Source: Psychrobacter glacincola (lineage in GTDB: Bacteria; Pseudomonadota; Gammaproteobacteria; Pseudomonadales; Moraxellaceae). From it: 64,000 nt of DNA. A program made the position numbers and the translations under genes. The notes beneath the pieces were generated by a model, which had not been told where the DNA came from, made no database searches, and saw only the letters and a list, made by a program, of their open reading frames with translations. The DNA lies in contig NZ_CAJGZK010000004.1 of the NCBI RefSeq assembly GCF_904846215.1, forward strand, positions 62,001-126,000, given 5' to 3'. Of the stretch, positions 55,937 to 64,000 are shown in pieces (within the stretch, counting starts at the first letter, position 1; the number at the start of each line of letters is the position of its first letter).

Positions 55937-57196
55937 ATGACGACTATTTCACCGACACGGGTGTCGATGTATGATTTTCTATATCAAGATACCAAGCCAC
56001 TGGTGTCATTATTAGCAGATGCTGCAATGCTGTCATTGCCGCAAGCGCGTCTGGCAATGGATGGTAGCTTGCAAGCGATTATCAGCGCCCTTCTTGCTTA
56101 TCAGCAGCGTCATCAAGGACAAGCACTGAGCAAAAAGCTATTCGGACGTAGCGCGGTCAAAGAGCTGCGCCAGTACAATTCCATGAACTTCGCTACCCTT
56201 AATGCAACGCTATATCATCGTCATGATGCCGCCGATGCGATATTCCATGATAATACACGCGTGAGCAAAGCCAGTGAGTATATTGCGGCACAGATTGACG
56301 CGACAGCGCCACAAGTGCAAATTTTACTTACTACCCTATGCGTCATTGTGCTACGTGAGCTTGCTATCTTGGTTGAGTATAGCCAACTTGATCATGATGA
56401 GCTAAATAAATGGTTCGCCTTACAGCCACAGTTTTTGTCCAAAGCGCGTTTTATAGAATTTGACACAAAGTTAGCCTTCAACGAATCAGTAGACGGTAGC
56501 GATGAAACGCAAACCACCTTATCAGCAGAAGATAGCATAGAAAAAGAGTCAATAAGCAGCACTGAGACTCATCTGTTAAGTACTGAGCAATTAACAGATA
56601 CCCCGCCCGCCTTTGATTCTTACTGGTATGAATTCGCAGCATTTAAACCTGAACAAATTGATCCAGTACAAGATGTGCAGCTGGCAACAGGTAACTACTT
56701 AAAAGCCATTGGACGCTCAGCTGAAAATACCCAAAAAGGCAAGCACAATGACTTATTGATGTTTGCACCGATGACAGCTATTGGCTTACCACACCAAAGC
56801 TGGCTACTACAACTGGCTAAAATATCAGAGATATATTTGCAGCGCAATCGACTACGCATTACCTCTGAACCTATCAATGCACCAAAGCCGCCTTTGGTCA
56901 GTTTGGGACTGATCGGTAGTCATAGTGGCAATCATGACAATACCCCAACTACCCTTAGCGAAAAGCCCATTGAATACGAAGCATCAGTACCCCTGTGGAA
57001 GAATCCCGTCATTCTACTTATTATTCTCGTGATTGGTGTGCTTGGGATATTAGCAACCATCAAATATCAAACGCAAAAGTCTAAAGGTGCCATACTTGTT
57101 ACAGAGGACGTGTTAGAAGAGCGACAGCAGCAAGATGTGGCTATCGTCATGGTAGATGAGGATACCGCTGCTGATAAAAAATCAAAAGCTGAATAA
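55937..57196 (+). CDS. Uncharacterised protein with one C-terminal membrane helix
   Basis: 419 residues. The N-terminal 150 residues are helical (LSLPQARLAMDGSLQAIISA) and faintly recall DUF937-type helical repeats. An acidic Ser/Thr-rich linker covers about 180-220. One membrane helix lies at about 353-372 (VILLIILVIGVLGILATIKY), followed by a short acidic tail. No signal peptide, so the bulk is probably cytoplasmic and the protein tail-anchored. Function unknown. Confidence 0.8.
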   Translation: MTTISPTRVSMYDFLYQDTKPLVSLLADAAMLSLPQARLAMDGSLQAIISALLAYQQRHQGQALSKKLFGRSAVKELRQYNSMNFATLNATLYHRHDAADAIFHDNTRVSKASEYIAAQIDATAPQVQILLTTLCVIVLRELAILVEYSQLDHDELNKWFALQPQFLSKARFIEFDTKLAFNESVDGSDETQTTLSAEDSIEKESISSTETHLLSTEQLTDTPPAFDSYWYEFAAFKPEQIDPVQDVQLATGNYLKAIGRSAENTQKGKHNDLLMFAPMTAIGLPHQSWLLQLAKISEIYLQRNRLRITSEPINAPKPPLVSLGLIGSHSGNHDNTPTTLSEKPIEYEASVPLWKNPVILLIILVIGVLGILATIKYQTQKSKGAILVTEDVLEERQQQDVAIVMVDEDTAADKKSKAE

Positions 57197-57216
57197 CAAA
57201 GCCGCACCTTAAAACA

Positions 57217-57250
57217 TCGTCTGTTCTACATAATCGTCTGTTCTACATAA
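57217..57250. repeat. Perfect 17-bp tandem duplication
   Basis: TCGTCTGTTCTACATAA at 57217-57233 and 57234-57250, starting 21 bp after the stop of the 419-aa gene. The second copy runs into hairpin element copy 11. Confidence 0.95.
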
Positions 57251-57374
57251 AAGAAATACAATATTATAACGCGTTACTGGGATTCATTTTTTTGCTTGCT
57301 GTGCCTACGTAGACAGAGGCTACGAACAATGAATCCCAGTAACGCTGTATTCTTTTAAAAGTGGCTCAACGATA
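57246..57374. repeat. Dispersed hairpin element, copy 11 (type A)
   Basis: Left end replaced by the 17-bp duplication; then AAAAGAAATACAATATTAT. Perfect 16-bp arms GTTACTGGGATTCATT (57273-57288) and AATGAATCCCAGTAAC (57328-57343) surround the core TTGCTTGCTGTGCCTACG / AGACAGAGGCTACG. The right end is GTGGCTCAACGATA. Confidence 0.92.
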
Positions 57375-57396
57375 GTATCGCAGAAATCTATCAGCA

Positions 57397-57438
57397 ATAA
57401 AAAAACAGAGGCGCCACTTATATAGCGCCTCTGTTTTA
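57397..57438. terminator. Bidirectional terminator before argG
   Basis: AAAACAGAGGCGC - loop - GCGCCTCTGTTTT between the convergent 419-aa gene and argG. Confidence 0.93.
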
Positions 57439-57491
57439 TCAGTCGTTTAACAAAACGATTATTTTAAAAAATAATCTTTAGTCAAAAATAC

Positions 57492-58730
57492 TTATTTTGA
57501 TAAATCGCGACCACGGCTGGCTTCAATGGCCAAACGTAGACCATTTAGACGAATGAAACCTTCTGCGTCTTTTTGATCATAGGCACCGGCATCATCTTCA
57601 AAAGTAGCAATTTTTTCATCAAATAATGAATCATCTGACTTACGACCAACGACGCTTACCGCACCTTTGTATAATTTTAAGCGTACTGTACCATTAACAT
57701 ACTCTTGTGACTTATCAATCAACGCCTGTAACATCATACGTTCAGGGCTGAACCAATAGCCGTTGTAGATAGTCTTAGCATAACGTGGCATCAGCTCATC
57801 TTTTAGATGCGCCGCTTCACGGTCAAGTGTCAATGACTCAATACCGCGATGCGCTTTTAGCATAATGGTGCCCGCTGGCGTCTCGTAACAACCGCGCGAC
57901 TTCATACCGACGTAACGGTTTTCAACGATATCTAAACGTCCGATACCATGCTTACCGCCCATCTCATTAAGCTTAATCATGACTTCATACGGTTTAAGCG
58001 CTTCACCATCGATAGCAACGATGTCGCCCTTCTCATACTCTAGTTCTAGATACTGGGCTTCATCAGGTGCTGCTTCTGGGCTCACTGACCAGCGCCACAT
58101 ATCATCTTCTGCTTCAGCATACGGATCTTCTAAGATGCCGCCTTCATACGAGATATGTAGCAAATTGGCGTCCATTGAGTACGGAGATTTTTTCTTATTA
58201 CCGGCGTAATCGATGGCAATATTATGCTCTTTGGCATATTCCATCAAGCTTTCACGGCTAGATAAATCCCACTCACGCCAAGGCGCGATGGTGACAACAT
58301 CAGGAGATAATGCGACGGCACCAAGCTCAAAGCGTACTTGGTCATTACCTTTACCAGTTGCGCCATGGCTGATCGCATCAGCGTTATGTTCTTTAGCGAT
58401 TTCGACCAAACGCTTGGCGATTAATGGACGGGCAATAGAAGTACCAAGCAAATACTCGCCTTCATAGATGGCATTGGCACGGAACATTGGGAACACGTAA
58501 TCGCGAGCAAACTCTTCACGCAAGTCTTCGATATGGATGTGTTTGATACCCATGGCTTCAGCTTTGGCACGCGCAGGCTCAACTTCTTCACCTTGACCGA
58601 TGTCAGCGGTGAAAGTGATCACTTCGGCATCATAGGTTTCTTGTAGCCATCGAGCGATGATTGAGGTATCAAGACCCCCTGAATATGCCAATACGATTTT
58701 ATTAATAGTTTTTGGATCAAGCTGAGCCAT
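57492..58730 (-). CDS. argG: Argininosuccinate synthase
   Basis: 412 residues. The ATP-pyrophosphatase loop is [17 protein letters not shown] (about 12-28), followed by [37 protein letters not shown] and [19 protein letters not shown] ([15 protein letters not shown]). It joins citrulline and aspartate in arginine synthesis. Ribosome binding site AGGAG. Confidence 0.97.
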   Translation of the reverse strand: MAQLDPKTINKIVLAYSGGLDTSIIARWLQETYDAEVITFTADIGQGEEVEPARAKAEAMGIKHIHIEDLREEFARDYVFPMFRANAIYEGEYLLGTSIARPLIAKRLVEIAKEHNADAISHGATGKGNDQVRFELGAVALSPDVVTIAPWREWDLSSRESLMEYAKEHNIAIDYAGNKKKSPYSMDANLLHISYEGGILEDPYAEAEDDMWRWSVSPEAAPDEAQYLELEYEKGDIVAIDGEALKPYEVMIKLNEMGGKHGIGRLDIVENRYVGMKSRGCYETPAGTIMLKAHRGIESLTLDREAAHLKDELMPRYAKTIYNGYWFSPERMMLQALIDKSQEYVNGTVRLKLYKGAVSVVGRKSDDSLFDEKIATFEDDAGAYDQKDAEGFIRLNGLRLAIEASRGRDLSK

Positions 58731-59095
58731 GAAACACTCCTAGTATGAGGAATTTAATGATAGGTAAATCAACTATATCATAAGGAAGATAGATTGCTCG
58801 CTCAGTGTACATCATATTTACCATTGGCAAAAGCGGCACTGCCATCAGCTATGAGGTTTTTACTGTAGTGGCATCATAAATTTGGCCGCCACTAAAGCAA
58901 TAATTTTCTTGCCAATAATACAGTGAACATGGCATCTTATTTCTACAGATGGATAAACTGTCTACCATTTATGTAAAGATATTATGTAGAGATATCCAGC
59001 CACATATTTAGTCAGGTAAGCAAACCTGTTATGATAGCAGCACAGCAAGACTCCTTTTTACTCCCAGATATGACGATATAGAGCGCGACGATACT
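58731..59095. other. 365-bp divergent intergenic region argG/pyrC
   Basis: No gene recognised. A TATGAT at about 59032 could be the -10 of pyrC. No clear ArgR box found by eye. Confidence 0.45.
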
Positions 59096-60172
59096 ATGAC
59101 TGATTCAATTAGAGAATTGACCATCCTACAACCCGATGATTGGCACATTCATTTGCGTGACGATAAGGCACTAGCGACCACGGTTCCTCATGCAGCAGGG
59201 AGCTTTAATCGAGTTATCTGTATGCCGAATCTGGTACCTCCCGTCAAAAACGTTGAAGATGCGCAAGCATATCGCGCGCGTATCATGCAGCATTTAGAAG
59301 CCAGCAATGTGAGCGCTGAACGTAAAGCGGCATTCGACCCGCGTATGACCTTGTATCTCACCGACCATACTACCGCACAAGATATTGAGCTGGCAGCAAA
59401 GTCAGGTATCGTGCAAGCGGTCAAGCTTTATCCTGCTGGTGCTACCACCAACTCTGCGGATGGTGTCACCAATATCAATGCCTGTGTCGATGTATTTGAG
59501 GCGCTTGAAAAATATAATCTACCCCTACTGCTACATGGCGAAGTCACTCACGACCACGTCGATATTTTTGATCGTGAAAAGCGCTTTTTAGATGAAGTGA
59601 TGGTACAAATCATCGCAAAGTTCCCAACCATGAAAATTGTGATGGAGCACATCACCACCAGTGATGCCGCTGACTTTGTCTTATCACAAGGCAATCAAAT
59701 TGCCGCGACTATTACGCCGCAGCATTTGATGTTTAACCGCAATCACTTGTTGCTTGGTGGTATCAAACCGCACTTTTATTGCTTGCCTATCTTAAAGCGT
59801 GAAAGCCATCAAAAAGTCTTGCTTGATGTCGCCACCAGCGGCAATCCAAAATTCTTTTTGGGTACGGACTCCGCGCCCCATGCAACCGATAAAAAAGAAG
59901 CGGCTTGTGGCTGTGCTGGCTGCTATAGCGCTGCCACAGCACTGCCGTTGTATGCCACAGCATTTGATAGCGTTGGTAAAATTGATAGATTAGAAGGGTT
60001 TACCAGCCGTTTTGGTGCACAATTTTACGGTTTACCCGTTAACGAGAGCACTATTACGATGATCAAGACGCCGATGCAAATCCCAGCATCTTATCCTTAC
60101 TTTGATGGCAGCTCTCTAACACCGCTCATGGCAGGTGAGAGCTTACCCTGGTCGATTAAAGGGTCACTTTAA
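59096..60172 (+). CDS. pyrC: Dihydroorotase
   Basis: 358 residues, class II size. Metal-binding WHIHLRDD (about 17-24), the Lys expected to be carbamylated in [15 protein letters not shown] (about 109-123), LLHGEVTHD and the Asp in [20 protein letters not shown]. It closes carbamoyl aspartate to dihydroorotate in pyrimidine synthesis. The ribosome binding site is weak. Confidence 0.96.
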   Translation: MTDSIRELTILQPDDWHIHLRDDKALATTVPHAAGSFNRVICMPNLVPPVKNVEDAQAYRARIMQHLEASNVSAERKAAFDPRMTLYLTDHTTAQDIELAAKSGIVQAVKLYPAGATTNSADGVTNINACVDVFEALEKYNLPLLLHGEVTHDHVDIFDREKRFLDEVMVQIIAKFPTMKIVMEHITTSDAADFVLSQGNQIAATITPQHLMFNRNHLLLGGIKPHFYCLPILKRESHQKVLLDVATSGNPKFFLGTDSAPHATDKKEAACGCAGCYSAATALPLYATAFDSVGKIDRLEGFTSRFGAQFYGLPVNESTITMIKTPMQIPASYPYFDGSSLTPLMAGESLPWSIKGSL

Positions 60173-60336
60173 TCCATCATAATTGACGCCCTATCTATTT
60201 CTATAGAGTAGAGCCTGCTTTATTTTATCCTATGATAGCAATGCCATCTTTCCATTGAGAAGAGATATAGGCGTCCTAGGATGTTTGTTTTTTATTCAAT
60301 ATAATAGCCTGACTGATAAAAGCGATTTAACCTGAT

Positions 60337-61071
60337 ATGACCATTCAAAACGATGCTGCTCTGCCCAAAGTTGATGTAGCCACCACTCCAGATGCGACCA
60401 CAGAAACGTTAGCACCAATGAGATTAAAAGAGCGTTTTCGGAAATTCCTACCGGTGGTGGTCGATGTCGAAACGGCAGGATTCAACGCGCAAACCGATGC
60501 CTTATTAGAGATTGCCTGTATTCCTGTACTCATGAATGAGCAGGGTATGTTTTATCCGGGTGAGGCATTTAATGCTCATATCGAACCTTTCGAAGGCGCA
60601 AATCTTGAGCCAAGCGCCCTTGCCTTTACCGGCATTGACCCGAATAATCCGCTGCGCAAAGCCATTGCTGAAGACGAAAAAACGGCGCTACGTCGTATTT
60701 TTAAAGGCTTAAAAGAAGTGCGCCGTACCGAAGACTGCCGTCAATGTGTGTTAATCGGACACAATGCACACTTTGATTTGGCATTTTTAAATGCAGCGGT
60801 ATTACGCACCAATAATAAAAGCTACAATCCTTTTCATAACTTCTCAGTTTTTGATACGGTGACCTTATCAGCGCTTGCCTTTGGTCAAACGGTGCTGGCA
60901 CGTGCTTGTAAAGCTGCAGGGCTTGATTTTGATGGTAATGACGCTCATTCCGCATTGTATGACACACAAAAGACTGCTGAGCTGTTTTGTTATATTTTAA
61001 ACAATTATCCTATGCTTGCTAATGCCATGCATAGCGAGCCTGAAACTACAGCAGCTGCTGATGATAAATAA
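60337..61071 (+). CDS. rnt: Ribonuclease T
   Basis: 244 residues; E. coli RNase T has 215. The DEDDh exonuclease motifs are PVVVDVETAGFNAQTDALLE (about 45-64, first Asp and Glu), LIGHNAHFDLAFLNAA (about 139-154) and GNDAHSALYDTQKTAELF (about 206-223). It trims the CCA end and 3' ends of tRNA and other stable RNAs. The first 35 residues are extra. It follows pyrC by 164 bp with its own likely promoter. Confidence 0.94.
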   Translation: MTIQNDAALPKVDVATTPDATTETLAPMRLKERFRKFLPVVVDVETAGFNAQTDALLEIACIPVLMNEQGMFYPGEAFNAHIEPFEGANLEPSALAFTGIDPNNPLRKAIAEDEKTALRRIFKGLKEVRRTEDCRQCVLIGHNAHFDLAFLNAAVLRTNNKSYNPFHNFSVFDTVTLSALAFGQTVLARACKAAGLDFDGNDAHSALYDTQKTAELFCYILNNYPMLANAMHSEPETTAAADDK

Positions 61072-61281
61072 ACCCCTGATTACAGAGTATGTGTTGCTCG
61101 CCACTCATAATAGTGCTATTTGTAAGGTCTGCTAACTTTAACCTTGTGATTTATAAATATGATTTAAGCATTTGCCTATGCCGCATGTAAAGAATGGTTA
61201 GATCTACAGATGGTTTAAGTTACCTACTGCGCTTTAAAGGTCTGTTATAGGCGATTAAGGCTTACCAAAAGGGACTTTATT

Positions 61282-61479
61282 ATGGAACCACAATTCAAAT
61301 TATGGGCAACCATCATCGGTTATATTCTGCTTGCATTAACCATCAGTACTTGTACCTCATTGTGGATTCGATACCATTTAAAGCGTAATAGCCTGCATCC
61401 ACGTCGCGCGCTTAAAAAAAGATATTTAATTTTAAAAAGACGTAAAAAAAGGCTTGACAGTAAGCGTAGACCCCATTAA
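61282..61479 (+). CDS. Small basic single-helix membrane protein
   Basis: 65 residues with a good ribosome binding site (AAGGGA). One membrane helix at about 8-28 (LWATIIGYILLALTISTCTS) is followed by a highly basic tail (KRNSLHPRRALKKR, then KRRKKRLDSKRR). Function unknown. It lies 50 bp before tRNA-Glu. Confidence 0.65.
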   Translation: MEPQFKLWATIIGYILLALTISTCTSLWIRYHLKRNSLHPRRALKKRYLILKRRKKRLDSKRRPH

Positions 61480-61529
61480 AATACGCACCACTTCAGCATA
61501 AAGGTGAAAGCAGCTGGAGCTTTGTACTA

Positions 61530-61605
61530 GTCCCCATCGTCTAGAGGCCTAGGACACTGCCCTTTCACGGCGGTAACGGGGGTTCGAATCCCCCTGGGGA
61601 CGCCA
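61530..61605 (+). tRNA. tRNA-Glu (TTC)
   Basis: Acceptor GTCCCCA pairs with TGGGGAC, the anticodon loop CTTTCAC has TTC, the T-loop is GGTTCGAATCC, and CCA is encoded at 61603-61605. Confidence 0.97.
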
Positions 61606-61672
61606 CCATTTGGCGTCACTTATTAGCAGATATACGACTAAGTATTAGATAAGACTGATAAGCGCACCATCA

Positions 61673-61712
61673 AAAAGCCCAATCACAGCATATTGTGATC
61701 GGGCTTTTTTTA
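61673..61712. terminator. Terminator after tRNA-Glu, bidirectional
   Basis: AAAAAGCCCAATCACA - loop - TGTGATCGGGCTTTTTTT, between tRNA-Glu (plus) and the BLUF gene (minus). Confidence 0.93.
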
Positions 61713-61851
61713 TGTGTATCAGTTTTTACTTGTTAGCATGAATGATATCAAGCATACATCATTCATAGGAACCAATAACCATTAAATATCCGCTTATAAA
61801 AACAAAAAAGCCAGTAATTTATGCTGACTTTATGAATACGTTTTTAAATAT

Positions 61852-62490
61852 TTAGAAAATTTTATCTGATAGTATCAACCAAAGCAGTGCTAATACAATT
61901 AGCCCACCCAGTATGGTCTGAATTAAGAAAAAGGCCTGGTGCTGCCCCACTACTTTTCCTAATGTCAAACCTAACGTACTGTACTTTATAGGCTGAGTAT
62001 CAATATCGGCGTTTTCTTGCTGCTCTTCATAGTGCTCTTGCAGAATATCTAAAAACTGCTGCCATTCATTTGGCTCCCAGCTATCAGGTCTAAAAGGCAT
62101 AAAAGTTTTTAGTCTAGGCTCATTGACCATCCAGCGCTCAAGCGTAATAGAGCGTAATGACCATCCTTCAAAGCGACGTTCATCAATCGCCGAAAAATCA
62201 AATATTTTTAAATCCTTGTGACGATCATCTACCAACAAGCGATTTTTGAGATTGGTCAATGCTTGCTCAGTACCTTCGACACATTGAAAAAAGTAACCAT
62301 TGCCGTAGCAAAGAATACCTGTGATATCATCAATTTTATTCAGCTTATTTGCAACTTCTGCGATATCGTTAAGCGTACTAGAGTTAGATAGACCAGTTGC
62401 AGTAATGTGGCTCAAATATATAAGCTGACAGAGATCTGACGTTACTGGATTTGTCGAATCATTGACTGTTGACAATCCGCTTCTCCCCAT
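61852..62490 (-). CDS. BLUF-domain blue-light sensor with C-terminal membrane helix
   Basis: 212 residues. The BLUF flavin domain (about 20-115) shows CQLIYLSHITATGL with the photoactive Tyr, DDITGILCYGNGYFFQCVEG with the photoactive Gln, and the later FEGWSLRSITLERW. A 40-residue acidic linker leads to one membrane helix (about 187-208, LIQTILGGLIVLALLWLILS). Start choice is open: ATG at 62490 has no clear ribosome binding site, whereas a TTG five codons on has GGGGAG well placed. There is no catalytic output domain, so signalling would be through a partner. Confidence 0.88.
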   Translation of the reverse strand: MGRSGLSTVNDSTNPVTSDLCQLIYLSHITATGLSNSSTLNDIAEVANKLNKIDDITGILCYGNGYFFQCVEGTEQALTNLKNRLLVDDRHKDLKIFDFSAIDERRFEGWSLRSITLERWMVNEPRLKTFMPFRPDSWEPNEWQQFLDILQEHYEEQQENADIDTQPIKYSTLGLTLGKVVGQHQAFFLIQTILGGLIVLALLWLILSDKIF

Positions 62491-62821
62491 TATTAAGTAA
62501 TTATAGCTAAGACAATCATACTCATTTTAGAAAAAACATAGAGATTAGACATTTAAAAACAACAATTCGGTTTTTATAGTATTGATTTTATAAATGTTTA
62601 TTTTAATTGTATTAAGTTGGTTACATCATAGGTTAGTTTGGTCATTAAAGCAATATATCTTCATCTTAGGTAACAACTTATTAATTTATAACAATATTAT
62701 AGAAATATTCTTATAGATATTTTAAAGGTATTTTTAGGGATAATATAGAATAAAGAAACAAGGCTCTATCGTAGGAAACAGCTATTTTGGATATAATCCT
62801 GAGATATTGGAGTGACTATAG
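62491..62821. other. 331-bp AT-rich region without gene
   Basis: Between ispD (ending at 62822) and the BLUF gene start. It must hold the BLUF promoter. I see no ORF, tRNA or clear operator. Confidence 0.5.
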
Positions 62822-63625
62822 TCATGATTGAGCAGCAAGAATCGCTGCGAGCACGATCGCATCGTCAGGATATGTCAGTTTGATGTTTTGGCGACTGCCT
62901 GTGACCAATCGAATCGGCAGTTCTAAATACTCAAAAGCACTCGCTTCATCGGTAATAGCGAGATTATGCTCAGCGACATAGCTCAGAACTTGTTGTAATT
63001 GTTCGAGCCGAAAGACTTGCGGAGTTTGAGCCTGCCATATATGGCTGCGATCAATGGTTTTTTGAGCATAAGCATGAAGCGTGTTGTGACCGCTTTTACT
63101 ATTAGTAAGCTTCGGCTGAGCATTAAGTGGCTTGTGAGGTGATGCAGCCTCATATTCTAGATTACACAGCATATTAGCCGCTAGATAAGACTGTTTTAGT
63201 GTATCAGCGACTGGTGTCGCTAAGATAGCGCCATAAGGCTCTCGCATCGCCGCCTGAATAACAGCGTCAATATCATGAGTTGGCACTGCAGGACGCGCGG
63301 CATCATGGATAACGACCAAATCTTCCTTATTTGCGCCTGCATTGAGCATTGCCTCAACCCCAGATTGTACCGATTGCCAACGCTCAGCACCGCCGACAGC
63401 ATAATAGATGGGCTGTGCAAAGCTGAGTGTCTGGGCAGTACTATCATCTGCAGCCACAACCAACAAACACTTATCAATATAAGCACTCTCAGCCAGACGC
63501 GCCACACTGTGCTGTAATAAGGTTTGACCTTGCAGTAAGGTGTATTGCTTGGGAATAGACGCGCCAAAGCGACTGCCGCGACCAGCAGCGACAATCATAG
63601 CGTGTATCTTAGGAGTGGTATTCAT
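62822..63625 (-). CDS. ispD: 2-C-methyl-D-erythritol 4-phosphate cytidylyltransferase
   Basis: 267 residues from the ATG at 63625; the frame is open 9 codons further up. The nucleotide motif is IVAAGRGSRFGASIPKQYTL (about 8-27), then HDAARPAVPTHDIDAV (about 107-122). An insertion of about 35 residues (about 150-190) relative to E. coli precedes IWQAQTPQVFRLEQLQ and the terminal ITDEASAFEYL. Step three of the non-mevalonate isoprenoid pathway. It follows ftsB, the usual order. Confidence 0.94.
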   Translation of the reverse strand: MNTTPKIHAMIVAAGRGSRFGASIPKQYTLLQGQTLLQHSVARLAESAYIDKCLLVVAADDSTAQTLSFAQPIYYAVGGAERWQSVQSGVEAMLNAGANKEDLVVIHDAARPAVPTHDIDAVIQAAMREPYGAILATPVADTLKQSYLAANMLCNLEYEAASPHKPLNAQPKLTNSKSGHNTLHAYAQKTIDRSHIWQAQTPQVFRLEQLQQVLSYVAEHNLAITDEASAFEYLELPIRLVTGSRQNIKLTYPDDAIVLAAILAAQS

Positions 63626-63694
63626 GATGCAGTACTCATGGTCTGATTCCATGAAAATAGGATAAGAGAGATGGGTATTAAGAGGTATAAAAAT

Positions 63695-63724
63695 AAAAAA
63701 CTATTATTATCCATAATAGTTTAT
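63695..63724 (-). terminator. Weak terminator between ftsB and ispD
   Basis: On the minus strand AACTATTAT - GGATA - ATAATAGTT followed by a T-rich run. It may only reduce read-through into ispD. Confidence 0.5.
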
Positions 63725-63763
63725 TGCAATGCCCTTAGAATCAATAGCGACTGTGCGTCAAAG

Positions 63764-64000
63764 TCAATAACGGCTATGAGTGGTTGGTGCCGTTGATACT
63801 TGTACAAAAGTCTCATTTGGCTTGATCAAGCCCAAGTCTAAACGAGCATGCTCCTCTACCGCTTCAAGACCAGTCTTTAGATCATTAACATCGGTACGCA
63901 GTAAATTATTTGCTGAGACTTGATTGTCATTTAAGCGCTGCTGCTCGTCAATTTGAGTCAAAAGCTTATGGTGCTCAACGCGACCGTTTTCACCCAGCCA
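63764..64000 (-). CDS. ftsB: Cell-division protein FtsB, 5' end outside window
   Basis: The open frame enters from the window edge (WLGENGRVEHHKL) and ends at 63764, giving 78 residues. The coiled-coil LTQIDEQQRLNDNQVSANNL and the following LKTGLEAVEEHARLDLGLIK, then ETFVQV, match the FtsB/DivIC pattern. FtsB with FtsL and FtsQ activates septal peptidoglycan synthesis. The N-terminal membrane helix is beyond the edge. Confidence 0.88.
   Translation of the reverse strand, partial: WLGENGRVEHHKLLTQIDEQQRLNDNQVSANNLLRTDVNDLKTGLEAVEEHARLDLGLIKPNETFVQVSTAPTTHSRY

Overview
The window looks like chromosomal DNA of a Moraxellaceae gammaproteobacterium, most likely Psychrobacter. I infer this from the moderate-to-low GC content, the long (528 aa) isocitrate lyase, the hda / AI-2E-family exporter / purM / purN order, the ftsB-ispD order, and the mix of house-keeping genes with scattered catabolic and stress genes. 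There is no prophage, CRISPR array, rRNA operon or recognisable transposase. Three tRNA genes (Asn, Ser, Glu) are present.

Layout. 1-8808 is a catabolic cluster: two uncharacterised proteins, a BCCT-family transporter broken by a 7-bp tandem duplication, an M19 dipeptidase, an aldehyde dehydrogenase resembling 2-oxoglutarate-semialdehyde dehydrogenases, a RidA-like protein and a divergent LysR regulator. 9081-15358 encodes a three-subunit molybdenum aldehyde oxidoreductase (PaoABC-like, but without a Tat signal) with its XdhC and MocA-like maturation factors. 15861-18935 is a KtrB-KtrA potassium uptake operon ending in a DUF3124 lipoprotein. 19227-21031 groups a 50-residue protein with ten cysteines (metallothionein-like) with DUF305 and DUF411 proteins typical of copper handling. 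21189-28612 is mixed: EamA transporter, YgjP-like metallopeptidase, tRNA-Asn, a ribbon-helix-helix protein, a lipoprotein, tRNA-Ser, an Epd/GapA-type dehydrogenase and a PIF1-like helicase. 28893-33842 is an alcohol/aldehyde oxidation group (ExaC-like aldehyde dehydrogenase, zinc alcohol dehydrogenase, DUF779 protein, GMC oxidoreductase). 33894-37265 has a NERD-domain protein, YceI, a SpoU methyltransferase and an AT-rich orphan. 37382-49677 is largely core: tkt, serS, Dps, DUF2057, hda, AI-2E exporter, purM-purN, succinate-semialdehyde dehydrogenase. 50022-64000 holds a LysR regulator, aceA, a CYTH-CHAD protein, an L,D-transpeptidase, an unknown membrane-anchored protein, argG, pyrC, rnt, tRNA-Glu, a BLUF photoreceptor with a C-terminal membrane helix, ispD and the 3' part of ftsB.

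The most striking unexplained structure is a dispersed family of about 140-bp non-coding hairpin elements: eleven copies in intergenic gaps, typically bounded by TATAGT...ACTATA, sharing a core around CTTGCTTGCTGTGCC and carrying long stems whose sequence differs between copies while pairing is kept. It behaves like a MITE or structured-RNA repeat family. Other points of interest are the cysteine-rich mini-protein, the BCCT frameshift, several perfect 16-18 bp tandem duplications at gene 3' ends, and several palindromes that look like operators.
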